NCBI RefSeq assembly: GCF_900111515.1
Contig: NZ_FOHS01000004.1
Location: 248,001 to 312,000, forward strand
Reading direction: 5' to 3'
Origin: Hymenobacter actinosclerus
GTDB taxonomy: Bacteria; Bacteroidota; Bacteroidia; Cytophagales; Hymenobacteraceae
Length of the DNA stretch: 64,000 nt
The translations under genes and the position numbers were made by a program. Positions 33,106 to 41,850 of the stretch are shown in pieces (within the stretch, counting starts at the first letter, position 1; each line of letters opens with the position of its first letter). The notes below the pieces were generated by a model, which saw only the letters and a program-made list of their open reading frames with translations, was not told the origin of the DNA and did no database searches.

Positions 33106-35004
33106 TCATGCCCTGGTGCTCGCCCCCGCAGCCGGCAGCGTAACGTGCACGGTGGTGCCGTGGCCCGGCGTGCTTTCGATGCGCAGCGAGCCGGCCTGCC
33201 GCTTGGCGAAGGCCCGGCACAGCAGCAGCCCCAGGCCGGTGCCCGAGCGGGGGCCCTGCAAAGGCGGCGCCAGCGCCTCGGAATGGTGCAGGGCGGCTAC
33301 CTGTTCGGGTGGTATGCCCGGCCCCGTATCCTCCACCCGCAACACCACCTGCCCGGCCCCGCCGGCCCTGGCCACCAGCCGGATTTCTCCGCCCGCGGGC
33401 GTAAACTTGAGAGCATTGCCCACCAGATTGCGCAGAATAGTCTGGCTCATGTGCGCATCGGCCCACAACGCCAGGCCCGGTTCGGTGTCAAGCTGCAGGG
33501 TGAGCTGTTTGGCTTCCAATGCATTGGCGTACAGGCGGCGCGTTCCTTCGAACAGCTCGGCCACGGCCAGCACCTGCGGGCGGAAGGCCAGCTCGCCGGT
33601 CTGGCTGACGGCCCAGTTGAGCAGGTTGTCGAGCAGGTGATTGAGTTGCTGGGCCGATTGGCGGACCAGCTCGGGCAGACGGCGCAGGCCGGCTTCGTCG
33701 CCCTGGCGCAGATAAAAGTCAATCAGCTCGGTAACGCTGGCAAACGACGTGACGGGGCCGCGCAGGTCGTGGGCGACGATGGCGTAGAGGCGGTCTTTGG
33801 ATGCGGCCACCTGGCGCAGCTCGGCCGAGGTTTGCTCCAGCGCGTGGTTGTTGGTGGCCAGCGCGGCGCGGCTGCGGCGCAGCTTGGTATAGAGCAGCCC
33901 GGCCCCGCCCAGGCCCAGCAGCAGCGTCACGATGGCACCAATCTGGGCGCGGTTGCGCTGCTGCAGCACGTTTTCGCGGTCGGTGAGCTGCTGAATAATC
34001 CGCTCTTTATCGGCCGTTTCGTAGCGGGTTTGCAGGGCCATGAGCGTCTGCAGGCGCGAGCGGCTGTTGAGGCTGTCGTTGAGGCTGCGAAACCGCAGCT
34101 GCCACTCGTAGGCGTAGTCGTACTGGCGGCGGGCGGCGCTGATGTCGGCCAGCAGACTGTAGGCATCGAGTACGCGCTCCTGATAATCGAGGCTACGGGC
34201 CAGCACCAAGGCCCGGCGCGTGAGTTCCTCGGCCTCCTCCAGCTCATTATTGAGTAGCAGCACCGTGGCCAGCAGCTCCAGGTGGCCGGCCTCGAAACGC
34301 TGCTCGGGCAGCGGCTCCAGCAGGCTCACGGCTTTGCGCAACAGCCCCTCGGCGGTGGCCAGGCGCTTCATCTGCAGATAATACGTGCCCATGTTGGCCA
34401 GGTACAGCGACTCGCCGGCCCGGTCGTGGTTGCTGCGGGCCAGGGCCAGGGCCCGGCGGGTAAACAGCATGCCACGCGCGCGGTAGCGCATGGTGAAATA
34501 CAGGTTGCCTAGGTTGCCAAACAGCACCAGCTGCGAGCTTACCTGTACATCGGGCTCGTAGGCGTAGCTCAGGGCCCGGCGGTAGTTGCGCAGGGCTGCG
34601 GCCGTGTCGTTGCGCTCGTGGTACACGCTGCCCATGCCCGTGAAGCTGCGCACCAGCCCATCGTTGGAGCGCAGCTGCCGGGCCAGCAGCAGGGCCTCCT
34701 GCTGCAGCTCCAGCGCATGCGGGCCGTCGGCCAGGTTGGCGTAGCAGCTGGCCAGCGCCAGCAGCCCGCGCATCAGGCCGGGGCGGTCGGGCAGCTCGCG
34801 GGCCAGGGTTACGGCCTGCTCGCCGTAGCGCAGGGCCAGTGTGGGCTGGTTGTCGTGCAGGGTGTAGCAGAGCCCGTTCAGCAGCCGGACGCGGCCCGTA
34901 TCGGCCGGCTGGGTTTGCAGCCGCCGCTGCATCTCCGGCACCGAAGCAGCCCGGCCCCACAAGCTGCCGAGCAGCAAGGCAACGAGTAGCAAGAGGCACC
35001 GCAT
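33106..35004 (-). CDS. TPR-containing sensor histidine kinase
   Basis: A 632-residue hybrid-topology sensor kinase typical of Bacteroidota. A signal peptide or N-anchor (MRCLLLLVALLLGSLWGRAAS) is followed by periplasmic TPR-like helices (about 25-345), a coiled stretch, one membrane span (about 354-373), a HisKA dimerisation domain with phospho-acceptor His412 in AIVAHDLRGPV, and an ATPase domain: N-box ILRNLVGNALKFTP, G1 VEDTGPGIP, G2 SGTGLGLLLCRAFAK. The HDLRGP form replaces the more common HELRTP. No response regulator is adjacent. Ligand unknown; TPRs suggest protein or peptide sensing in the periplasm. Confidence 0.9.
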   Translation of the reverse strand: MRCLLLLVALLLGSLWGRAASVPEMQRRLQTQPADTGRVRLLNGLCYTLHDNQPTLALRYGEQAVTLARELPDRPGLMRGLLALASCYANLADGPHALELQQEALLLARQLRSNDGLVRSFTGMGSVYHERNDTAAALRNYRRALSYAYEPDVQVSSQLVLFGNLGNLYFTMRYRARGMLFTRRALALARSNHDRAGESLYLANMGTYYLQMKRLATAEGLLRKAVSLLEPLPEQRFEAGHLELLATVLLLNNELEEAEELTRRALVLARSLDYQERVLDAYSLLADISAARRQYDYAYEWQLRFRSLNDSLNSRSRLQTLMALQTRYETADKERIIQQLTDRENVLQQRNRAQIGAIVTLLLGLGGAGLLYTKLRRSRAALATNNHALEQTSAELRQVAASKDRLYAIVAHDLRGPVTSFASVTELIDFYLRQGDEAGLRRLPELVRQSAQQLNHLLDNLLNWAVSQTGELAFRPQVLAVAELFEGTRRLYANALEAKQLTLQLDTEPGLALWADAHMSQTILRNLVGNALKFTPAGGEIRLVARAGGAGQVVLRVEDTGPGIPPEQVAALHHSEALAPPLQGPRSGTGLGLLLCRAFAKRQAGSLRIESTPGHGTTVHVTLPAAGASTRA

Positions 35005-35239
35005 CGAAAACAGCTAAGGTAAAAGTATTGCTTACACTGGCGCAGTCCGGCCCGATTTCGGCCCCGATGGTTAAATGTACTCTTTTGCGGCTGCCAATCA
35101 ACGCGCAGGCCGCCTGCTTACTTCTTTGCCGCTGCTAACGTAACAACCTGATGCCGGGTTAGCTGCCGGGCTGGCTAAGGCTGGCAAGGGTGCGCTTCAA
35201 GTGCCGGCTCCGCTGCGGCCGGCGCCGGTGGGGCCGGGT

Positions 35240-35833
35240 TCAGAGCCAGCAAATCCACACCTGGCGCCGCTCCAGCGGGGTGCTGCGCAGAAACTCGGTC
35301 AGTGGTTGCAGGTCTGTCAGCACCGAAGTGAGGGTGATAACCTGCCCGTCGCGCAGATGCAGCCGCAGGTAGTCGTAGGCGCTCCAGAAGGGGCGGCGTG
35401 AGCGGCAGGTAACCCGCTCGACGCGCAGCAGGTCGCGCTTCTCAAACGGAATCGGAGTGGCGCCCTCGTACACTTCCAGCTGGTTTTGCTTGGGCTCGAA
35501 AACCAGCGTGGTGTGCAGGTTGCGGGCCGCGTACTGCAGGTGCAGCAGCAGCGCCGGCCCCGCAAAACCCAGCACCACAGCCGCCATCACCAGCAGCAGC
35601 GCCCACTCGTGCGGGGCCAGGGCATCGGCGTAAAAGAAGGCCCCCAAAAACGGCAGCCCCACGCCCAGGCACAGCAGCGGCCAGAACAGCAGCCGCAGCT
35701 GCCGCCCGTAGTTGAGCCGGTACACGTAGCTTTTGCGGCTGAAAAGGCCCGTAACCAGCCGCAGCCCCAGCATCACGGCCGCCACCAAAGCAGCCGCCTC
35801 CAGCAGCGGCCGCAAAAAGGCGAGGAGTTTCAT
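35240..35833 (-). CDS. Membrane protein of unknown function, PH-like C-terminus
   Basis: A 197-residue protein with an N-terminal span (5-30, LRPLLEAAALVAAVMLGLRLV), two more hydrophobic segments (about 48-68 and 76-98), and a cytosolic beta-rich C-terminal part (TLVFEPKQNQLEVYEGATPIPFEKRDLLRVERVTC ... LRLHLRDGQVITLTSVL), which looks like a small PH/bPH2-type domain. No family name is certain. The 235 bp upstream of the sensor kinase separates them. It starts 9 bp after the selD stop codon, so it is probably in the selD operon, but nothing else links it to selenium. Confidence 0.6.
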   Translation of the reverse strand: MKLLAFLRPLLEAAALVAAVMLGLRLVTGLFSRKSYVYRLNYGRQLRLLFWPLLCLGVGLPFLGAFFYADALAPHEWALLLVMAAVVLGFAGPALLLHLQYAARNLHTTLVFEPKQNQLEVYEGATPIPFEKRDLLRVERVTCRSRRPFWSAYDYLRLHLRDGQVITLTSVLTDLQPLTEFLRSTPLERRQVWICWL

Positions 35834-35842
35834 TAAGGAAAT

Positions 35843-36889
35843 CTAGCGCACCAGAATCCAGGGCTCGTCGGCCCGGTGGGCCCGGAGCGTGCCGAAGGGC
35901 TCCAGTGCCAGCCCATGCTGCCCGAACACGGCGCGCACCGCCTCGCGGCCGGCCGGGTCGACGCACACGAGCAGGCCGCCCGAGGTCTGGGGGTCGCAAA
36001 GCCAGGCGCGCTGCTCGTCGGTTACCGCGCCGATTTTGTGGCCGTAGGAGTCCCAGTTGCGCACCGTGCCGCCCGGAATCGACTTCTGGGCGTAGTAGGC
36101 CGCGGCTTCCGGAATCAGGGGCACCTTGCTGAACTCAATTTCGGCCGTCAGGTTGCTGCCCTCGCATACTTCCGAAAGGTGGCCCAGCAGCCCGAAGCCC
36201 GTTACGTCGGTCATGGCCCGCACGGCTTCCAGCGGCCCCAGCTCGGCGCCAATCTTGTTGAGCTGCATCATGCTCTGGGGGGCCAGCTGCTCATCCTCGG
36301 GCCTGAGAATGCCTTTTTTCTGGGCTGTCGTCAGCATGCCTACGCCCAGCGGCTTGGTCAGGTACAGCTCGCAGCCGGCAGTGGCCGTGTCGTTTTGCTT
36401 GAGGTGCTGGATGTCGAGCAGGCCCGTAACGGCCAGCCCGAAAATAGGCTCCGGCGAGTCGATGCTGTGGCCGCCGGCCAGCGGAATGCCCGCCTCGGCG
36501 CAGATGCTGCGGCTGCCCTCAATTACGCGGCGGGCCACTTCGGGCGGGAGCTTGTCAATGGGCCAGCCCAGCACGGCAATGGCCATAATGGGCCGCCCGC
36601 CCATGGCGTACACGTCGGAAATGGCGTTGGCTGAGGCAATGCGCCCGAAATCGTAGGCATCATCCACAATCGGCATAAAGAAGTCGGTGGTGCTGATAAC
36701 GGCCTGCCCGCCGCCGATGTCGTACACGGCCGCATCGTCGCGCGAGGCGTTGCCCACCAACAGCTTGTCGTGGGCGGGCTGGGGCAGGCTGGTGTGCAGA
36801 ATCTGGTCGAGCACCTTGGGCGCGATTTTGCAGCCGCAGCCGGCGCCGTGGCTGTACTGGGTCAGGCGGATTTTATCGGTTTCAGTCAT
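35843..36889 (-). CDS. selD: Selenide, water dikinase
   Basis: A 348-residue enzyme making selenophosphate from selenide and ATP. The catalytic segment SHGAGCGCK has Cys18 and Lys21 (equivalent to E. coli Cys17 and Lys20); it is Cys, not selenocysteine. Further conserved parts are [55 protein letters not shown], and [13 protein letters not shown]. The adjacent mnmH uses selenophosphate for tRNA, so these two make a complete tRNA selenation route. No selA or selB is in the window. Confidence 0.95.
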   Translation of the reverse strand: MTETDKIRLTQYSHGAGCGCKIAPKVLDQILHTSLPQPAHDKLLVGNASRDDAAVYDIGGGQAVISTTDFFMPIVDDAYDFGRIASANAISDVYAMGGRPIMAIAVLGWPIDKLPPEVARRVIEGSRSICAEAGIPLAGGHSIDSPEPIFGLAVTGLLDIQHLKQNDTATAGCELYLTKPLGVGMLTTAQKKGILRPEDEQLAPQSMMQLNKIGAELGPLEAVRAMTDVTGFGLLGHLSEVCEGSNLTAEIEFSKVPLIPEAAAYYAQKSIPGGTVRNWDSYGHKIGAVTDEQRAWLCDPQTSGGLLVCVDPAGREAVRAVFGQHGLALEPFGTLRAHRADEPWILVR

Positions 36890-36913
36890 GTTGTATCGTT
36901 CAAATTAGGGTTC

Positions 36914-36955
36914 CCGCAGAGGTTCGCGGAGGTTTCCGCAGAGGCGCGCAGAGGT
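36914..36955. repeat. Short degenerate direct repeats
   Basis: CGCAGAGGTT recurs three to four times with small changes (CGCAGAGGTT, CGCGGAGGTT, CGCAGAGGCG, CGCAGAGGTT) between selD and mnmH, followed by CTCTGCG that can pair with it. I see no regulator site in it. Confidence 0.6.
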
Positions 36956-36966
36956 TGTTCTCTGCG

Positions 36967-38004
36967 TTAGGCCCGATGCTGCTCTGTAGAAAACGCAGCC
37001 TGCGCGGCCTCCAGCACCAGCCCGGCGTTTATCACCGGGTCGCAGGTGTCGGAGGGCACGCGCACGAAGGGGCGGCCGTCGAGGCCGTGCGAGTAGGTTT
37101 TATCGTAGTAATCCAGCACGAGGCTGACCATTTTCGCCATGTCGTTTTCGCCGATAGCCGACAGCGCTTCCTTGGTGGCCAGCCCGCCCAGGCGCTTGCG
37201 GATGCGCAGCACCGAGGCGGCCAGCGCGGCTGGGTCCTGGCGGCCGTACTCGTCGGCCAGCTTGGCTACCCGCACCTCGCGCGGAATCTCCAGCACCACC
37301 AGCGGGGCCGTGCGCAGCTGCTCGAACAGCCCGCCGGGCACCGCCACCCGCCCGATGCCGCGGCTTTCATCTTCGACCCAAAACGGGGCCTCGGTGGGCA
37401 GCGCGGCCAGCCGGGCCGTCAGCTCGTTCTCAAACTGCTCCTGGGTGGGCTGCTCGGGCTGGCCGATGCTGCCAAACGCCGAGCCTTTGTGGGCGGCCAG
37501 GCCTTCGAGGTCGAGCATGGGCTGGTTTTGGGCCGCCAGCGCGTGCAGCACGTCGGTTTTGCCCGAGCCCGTGAGGCCGCCCAGCACCCACATGGCGCGG
37601 GGTCGCTCGAACTCGGCCAGCGCCCAGCGGCGGTAGTCCTTGTAGCCCTTATCGAGCAGCTGCACCTGAAAGCCGGCCAGCTCCAGCAGCCACTGCACGG
37701 CGCCCGAGCGCATGCCGCCCCGCCAGCAATGCACGCGCACCTGCTTGTTGGGGGCCAGTTTGCCGGCCAGCTTCACCATCTGGCTCATGCGGGGGCCAAA
37801 TAAATCGAGGCCCAGCAGCACGGCCTTGTCCTGGCTCTGCTGCTTATAGGTGGTGCCGATGCGGGCGCGCTCCTCATCGGTAAACAGCGGAAAGCTCACG
37901 GCCCCCGGAATGTGCCCCTGCGCGTACTCAACCGGCGCCCGTACATCCAGCACGGGCCCATTGGCATCGGTTTGCAGAAAATCGGACAGGGCAAGACGAG
38001 GCAT
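36967..38004 (-). CDS. mnmH: tRNA 2-selenouridine synthase (SelU/MnmH)
   Basis: A 345-residue protein replacing sulfur with selenium at the wobble 2-thiouridine of Lys, Glu and Gln tRNAs. An N-terminal rhodanese domain (LDVRAPVEYAQGHIPGAVSFPLFTDEERARIGTTYKQQSQDKA shown by these motifs, active-site Cys93 in VHCWRGGMRSG) is followed by a P-loop domain (LGGLTGSGKT, 143-150). Length and motifs are normal. It is 77 bp upstream of selD on the same strand, and the two are probably one operon. The region upstream of it holds a long palindrome. Confidence 0.93.
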   Translation of the reverse strand: MPRLALSDFLQTDANGPVLDVRAPVEYAQGHIPGAVSFPLFTDEERARIGTTYKQQSQDKAVLLGLDLFGPRMSQMVKLAGKLAPNKQVRVHCWRGGMRSGAVQWLLELAGFQVQLLDKGYKDYRRWALAEFERPRAMWVLGGLTGSGKTDVLHALAAQNQPMLDLEGLAAHKGSAFGSIGQPEQPTQEQFENELTARLAALPTEAPFWVEDESRGIGRVAVPGGLFEQLRTAPLVVLEIPREVRVAKLADEYGRQDPAALAASVLRIRKRLGGLATKEALSAIGENDMAKMVSLVLDYYDKTYSHGLDGRPFVRVPSDTCDPVINAGLVLEAAQAAFSTEQHRA

Positions 38005-38075
38005 TCTTTGGAGTTAAAAATTAAAAGTGAAAAAGTGAAAATGGAGCTGTTTCTAAAAGCGTCAATGATTGCGAA

Positions 38076-38169
38076 AACGTCATGCTGAGCTTGCCGAAGC
38101 ATCTCTACCGCTTTGTTAAACGGCTACTACGAAGCAGTCGAGATGCTTCGGCAAGCTCAGCATGACGTT
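38076..38169. repeat. Long intergenic palindrome, family A copy 3
   Basis: Perfect 30-bp arms (38076-38105 and 38140-38169) contain AACGTCATGCTGAGC and TTGCCGAAGCATCTC, with a 34-nt loop. It lies between mnmH and pdxJ. Confidence 0.9.
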
Positions 38170-38246
38170 CTTATGACTTTGTAAACGGCTTCAATGGCTG
38201 TTCCAAAAAATCGACTGGCGTAGCGGCAGGAAACCAAGTCCCCTTT

Positions 38247-38969
38247 TTAATTTCTCACTTTTAATTGACGCAGATACAGTTGCACGGTGTTTTCGAGGCC
38301 CAGATACAGCGCGTCGCATACCAGCGCGTGGCCGATGCTTACTTCGGCCAGGCCGGGCAGGTTTTGGGCCATATAGGCCAGGTTGTCGAGGTCAAGGTCG
38401 TGGCCGGCGTTGAGGCCCAGGCCCAGCTGCTGGGCCAGCGCGGCCGCTTCGCGGTAGGGCAGGAGAGCGGCGGCGCGGTCGGCGTGGTAGAGGCGGGCGT
38501 AGTCTTCGGTGTAGAGCTCAATCCGGTCGGTGCCGGTCGTGGCAGCGGCGCGCACCAGTTCGGCTACGGGGTCGAGGAAGATGCTCACGCGGCAGCCCAG
38601 GCCTTTCAATTCGGCCACGATGCCGCGCAGGTAATCCTGGTGTTTCACGGTGTCCCAGCCGGCGTTGGAAGTAATGGCGTCGGGCGCGTCGGGCACCAGC
38701 GTTACCTGCTCGGGCCGCACCTCACGCACCAAGTCCAGGAAATCGGGCGTGGGGTTGCCCTCCACGTTCAGCTCGGTTTTCACCACGGCCTTCAGGTTGC
38801 GCACGTCTTGGTAGCGGATGTGGCGCTCGTCGGGACGCGGGTGCACCGTAATGCCTTCGGCCCCGAACCGCTCGATGTCGCGGGCGGCCTGCAGCAAATC
38901 GGGGCGGTTGTGGCCGCGGGCATTCCGCAGGGTGGCTATTTTATTTATGTTTACGCTGAGCTTCGTCAT
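38247..38969 (-). CDS. pdxJ: Pyridoxine 5'-phosphate synthase
   Basis: A 240-residue TIM-barrel enzyme condensing 1-deoxyxylulose 5-phosphate with 3-amino-2-oxopropyl phosphate in the DXP-dependent vitamin B6 route. It shows [64 protein letters not shown], and [15 protein letters not shown], all typical. The start at [10 protein letters not shown] is fixed by homology. In many Bacteroidota pdxJ lies next to the hydrolase-CBS-nadK-porG group; here it is on the opposite strand, divergent from yqeY. Confidence 0.95.
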   Translation of the reverse strand: MTKLSVNINKIATLRNARGHNRPDLLQAARDIERFGAEGITVHPRPDERHIRYQDVRNLKAVVKTELNVEGNPTPDFLDLVREVRPEQVTLVPDAPDAITSNAGWDTVKHQDYLRGIVAELKGLGCRVSIFLDPVAELVRAAATTGTDRIELYTEDYARLYHADRAAALLPYREAAALAQQLGLGLNAGHDLDLDNLAYMAQNLPGLAEVSIGHALVCDALYLGLENTVQLYLRQLKVRN

Positions 38970-39114
38970 ACCGGGGGCGGGCAGAGAATAAAAAGTACGG
39001 GCCGTAAAGATACGTAGCCCCAACAGCCCGACCGTGTTTTGGTTGAAACCGGGCCCCGCCGCGCTGCGTCCGGGATTAAGCCGTAATTTTACTTCTTCCT
39101 ATTTCCCCTGAACT

Positions 39115-39579
39115 ATGTCTCTGAAAGAAACCATCGACGCCGACATCAAAAAGGCCATGCTGGCCAAAGACAAGCTGCGCCTGACCACGCTGCGCAGCAT
39201 CAAGTCGCAGATTATGCTGGCCGAAACGGCCGAGGGCCAGCACGGCGCCGCCCTCACCTCCGATGCCGAGATGAAGCTGCTCACCAAGCAGGCCAAGCAG
39301 CGCCGCGAAGCTGCCCAGACCTACAACGAGCAGTTCCGCTCCGACCTCGAAGAAGTGGAGCTCAACGAGCTGGCCATCATCGAGGAGTACCTGCCCAAGC
39401 AGCTCTCCGAAGCCGAGCTGACCGAAAAGCTCGTCCACATCATCCAGCGCGTGGGCGCCACCGGCCCCTCCGACCTGGGCAAGGTGATGGGCGTAGCCGC
39501 CCGCGAGCTGGCCGGTCTGGCCGACGGCCGGGCCATTTCCCAAACTGTCAGCCACCTGCTCAACAACACGAATTTCTAG
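39115..39579 (+). CDS. GatB/YqeY domain protein
   Basis: A 154-residue YqeY-type protein: SLKETIDADIKKAMLAKDKLRLTTLRSIKSQI, AAQTYNEQFRSDLEEVELNELAIIEEYLPKQLSEAEL, LGKVMGVAARELAGLADGRAIS. It is related to the C-terminal tail of the Asp/Glu-tRNA amidotransferase subunit GatB and thought to bind tRNA; its precise role is unclear. It is the first gene of the plus-strand run and CvpA follows after 35 bp. Confidence 0.9.
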   Translation: MSLKETIDADIKKAMLAKDKLRLTTLRSIKSQIMLAETAEGQHGAALTSDAEMKLLTKQAKQRREAAQTYNEQFRSDLEEVELNELAIIEEYLPKQLSEAELTEKLVHIIQRVGATGPSDLGKVMGVAARELAGLADGRAISQTVSHLLNNTNF

Positions 39580-39614
39580 CGACAGCCGGTTTCCAGTCAA
39601 CCCAAACTCACCGA

Positions 39615-40136
39615 ATGTCCACTTTCGACATCTTCCTGCTGATTCCGCTGGGGATTGGGGCCGTGCAGGGCTACCGGCGCGGGCTGGTGCTGGAAGTGGC
39701 CACGCTGCTGGCCCTGGTGCTGGGGGTGGTGGGCGGGCTGGCGTTGCTCAACGATGCCATTCCGCTGGTGCGGCATTACGTGGGCGAGGCATTTGGGCTG
39801 CTGCCGCTGGTGTCGTTCGTGCTGGTGTTTGCCGCCATCGGCTGGGGGGTGCATCTGCTTAGCGGCCTGCTCAAAACGGCCGTGCACCTCACCCCGCTGG
39901 GCTTCCTCGACAACCTGGGCGGGGCCATCGGCGGCATGCTCAAGTGGGTGCTGGGCCTGAGTCTGCTGCTCTACGGGGTGGAGGCGGCCGGTGTGCCGCT
40001 GATTTCGCCCGCGCTGGCCGCCGACTCGCAGGTACTGCCTTTCGTGCGCCAGGCCACGCCGGCGGCCCTGCAAATTGTGGGTTTCGTCATGCCCTTCGCC
40101 AGCACCCTGCTCACCCGCCTGCGGGAAGTGTTTTAG
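39615..40136 (+). CDS. CvpA family membrane protein
   Basis: A 173-residue protein with four hydrophobic segments (about 3-20, 25-47, 64-85, 100-120) and the CvpA pattern FDIFLLIPLGIGAVQGYRRGLVLEVATLLALVLG near the N-terminus. CvpA was first linked to colicin V production in E. coli; the general role is unknown and probably concerns the inner membrane. It follows the YqeY gene closely. Confidence 0.88.
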   Translation: MSTFDIFLLIPLGIGAVQGYRRGLVLEVATLLALVLGVVGGLALLNDAIPLVRHYVGEAFGLLPLVSFVLVFAAIGWGVHLLSGLLKTAVHLTPLGFLDNLGGAIGGMLKWVLGLSLLLYGVEAAGVPLISPALAADSQVLPFVRQATPAALQIVGFVMPFASTLLTRLREVF

Positions 40137-40162
40137 GGGTAGAGCGTAGAAGTTAGAAATCA

Positions 40163-40275
40163 GAAAGAACGTCATTCTGAGCAGGGCGAAGAATCTCGCG
40201 TGCAATACTGACCTCGCCTACAGAAGCTAGTTTGGCCCGCGAGATTCTTCGCGCTGCTCAGAATGACGTTCTTTC
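40163..40275. repeat. Long intergenic palindrome, family A copy 4
   Basis: Arms 40163-40200 and 40238-40275 pair over 38 bp with a single 2-base mismatch. They contain GTCATTCTGAGC and CGAAGAATCTCGCG, the latter shared exactly with copy 2. It lies between cvpA and the amidotransferase gene and supplies a false upstream ATG at 40263. Confidence 0.92.
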
Positions 40276-40295
40276 AGTGGCTACCAACCAAAAAA

Positions 40296-40910
40296 ATGCG
40301 CCTGCTGCTGCTCGACAACTTCGATTCTTTCACCTATAACCTGCTCGATTACCTGCGGCAGTTGGGGTGCGAGGTGCTGGTGCGCCGCAACAACGTGCCG
40401 CTGGCCGAGCTGCGGGCTCTGGCCCCCGAGGCCGTGGTATTGTCGCCGGGGCCGGGCACGCCGGCCGCCGCGGGCAACCTGCTGGCCGTTATCGAAGAGT
40501 TTCACCGGCAGCTCCCGATGCTGGGCGTATGCCTGGGCCACCAGGCGCTGGGCCAGTTTTTTGGGGCCGAGGTGCTCCGTGGGGCCCGGCCCATGCACGG
40601 CAAGGTATCGGACATCACCTGGACGGTGCCCGACGTGCTCTGGGACGGGCTGCCGGCCCGCATGCCGGTTACGCGCTACCACTCGCTGGCCGTGCGCAGG
40701 CTGCCGCCGGAGCTGGAGGCGCTGGCTTTTACGGCCGACGACTGCGCCGAAATCATGGCCCTACGCCACCGTACGTTACCTTTGCACGGCGTACAGTTCC
40801 ATCCCGAAGCCCTGCTCACCACCTACGGGCTGGAAATGCTCGGCAATTGGGTCAGGAGTTGTATCATTGCAACCGCCGCCCCGGCCCCGCCGGTCGGTTT
40901 ATTTGGATAG
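40296..40910 (+). CDS. Anthranilate/aminodeoxychorismate synthase glutamine amidotransferase subunit
   Basis: A 204-residue class I amidotransferase (TrpG/PabA type): LLLDNFDSFTYNLLDYL, VLSPGPGTP, nucleophile Cys79 in MLGVCLGHQALGQ, and the His169/Glu171 pair in LHGVQFHPEALLT. It supplies ammonia from glutamine to a chorismate-using partner. Neither trpE nor pabB is adjacent, and no other tryptophan or folate gene is in the window, so which pathway it serves cannot be decided; a stand-alone gene suggests pabA. The start at MRLLLLDNFD is fixed by homology. Confidence 0.9.
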   Translation: MRLLLLDNFDSFTYNLLDYLRQLGCEVLVRRNNVPLAELRALAPEAVVLSPGPGTPAAAGNLLAVIEEFHRQLPMLGVCLGHQALGQFFGAEVLRGARPMHGKVSDITWTVPDVLWDGLPARMPVTRYHSLAVRRLPPELEALAFTADDCAEIMALRHRTLPLHGVQFHPEALLTTYGLEMLGNWVRSCIIATAAPAPPVGLFG

Positions 40911-40915
40911 CGAAG

Positions 40916-41692
40916 ATGACGTTGCGGATTCAGGAGAAAAACGAGTTTCGGTACGTAGATGAAGGCACCGGCGAGGTGCTGCTGCTGCTGCACGGCCTGT
41001 TTGGGGCGCTCAGCAACTGGCACGAAGTTATTGCCGAGTTCAGCCCCCGCTACCGCGTCGTCATTCCCCTGCTGCCCATCTACGACATGCCCCTGCTTAA
41101 GGCCGGCGTGCCGGGCCTGGTGAGCTTTGTAGAGGAGTTTCTGGGCGAAATCGGCCTGCTGGAGCCCTGCACCCTGCTGGGCAACTCGCTGGGCGGCCAC
41201 ATTGCGCTGGTGTACGCGCTGCAGAATCCGGCCCGCGTAAGCCGGCTGGTGCTCACCGGCAGCAGTGGCCTGTTCGAAGACGGCATGGGCGGCTCGTTTC
41301 CCAAGCGCGGCAACTACGCCTACGTGCAGGAAAAAGTGGCCTACACTTTCTACGACCCCGCCGTAGCCACCCGCGAGCTGGTCGATGAGGTGTTCAGCGT
41401 GACCAACTCCAATGCCAAGTGCCTGCGCATTATCAGCATTGCCCGCTCGGCCCAGCGCCACAACCTGGCCAAGGAGCTGAGCCGTATTAAGGCGCCCACG
41501 CTGCTCGTCTGGGGCCTCAACGACACCATCACGCCTCCTGTGGTGGCTCACGAGTTCCACCGGCTGCTGCCCAACTCGCAGCTGCGCTTCCTCGACCATT
41601 GCGGCCACGCGCCCATGATGGAGCGGCCCGCCGCGTTCAACGCGCTGCTCAACCAGTTTCTGGCCCAAACCACCGCCCAGCTGGCTTCGTAG
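40916..41692 (+). CDS. Alpha/beta hydrolase
   Basis: A 258-residue cytosolic hydrolase: LLLLHGLFGALSNWHEVIAEF, nucleophile elbow GNSLGGHIALVYAL (Ser), VLTGSSGLFEDG, LLVWGLNDTITPP (acid) and the C-terminal His in DHCGHAPMMERP. It starts 5 bp after the amidotransferase gene, so the two are co-transcribed. In Bacteroidota a hydrolase of this kind regularly sits next to the CBS and nadK genes; the substrate is unknown. Confidence 0.85.
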   Translation: MTLRIQEKNEFRYVDEGTGEVLLLLHGLFGALSNWHEVIAEFSPRYRVVIPLLPIYDMPLLKAGVPGLVSFVEEFLGEIGLLEPCTLLGNSLGGHIALVYALQNPARVSRLVLTGSSGLFEDGMGGSFPKRGNYAYVQEKVAYTFYDPAVATRELVDEVFSVTNSNAKCLRIISIARSAQRHNLAKELSRIKAPTLLVWGLNDTITPPVVAHEFHRLLPNSQLRFLDHCGHAPMMERPAAFNALLNQFLAQTTAQLAS

Positions 41693-41850
41693 CTTGGGGG
41701 GGCGTTGGCCGGGCAGTGCAACCACCGCGCCACTGGCCGGCTCTTTGTTTTTGATAAGAAGTGTTTTATCTAGCGTCGGCCCCGCGGCGGCGTAAACCTT
41801 CGGCCCGGCTGCGGGCTTATACGGCCAGCACCTGCTTTTCTGCTCTGCTC

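Noticed and set aside
35843..36889. Selenocysteine codon in selD
   Set aside because: The catalytic position reads as Cys, and no in-frame TGA is present.
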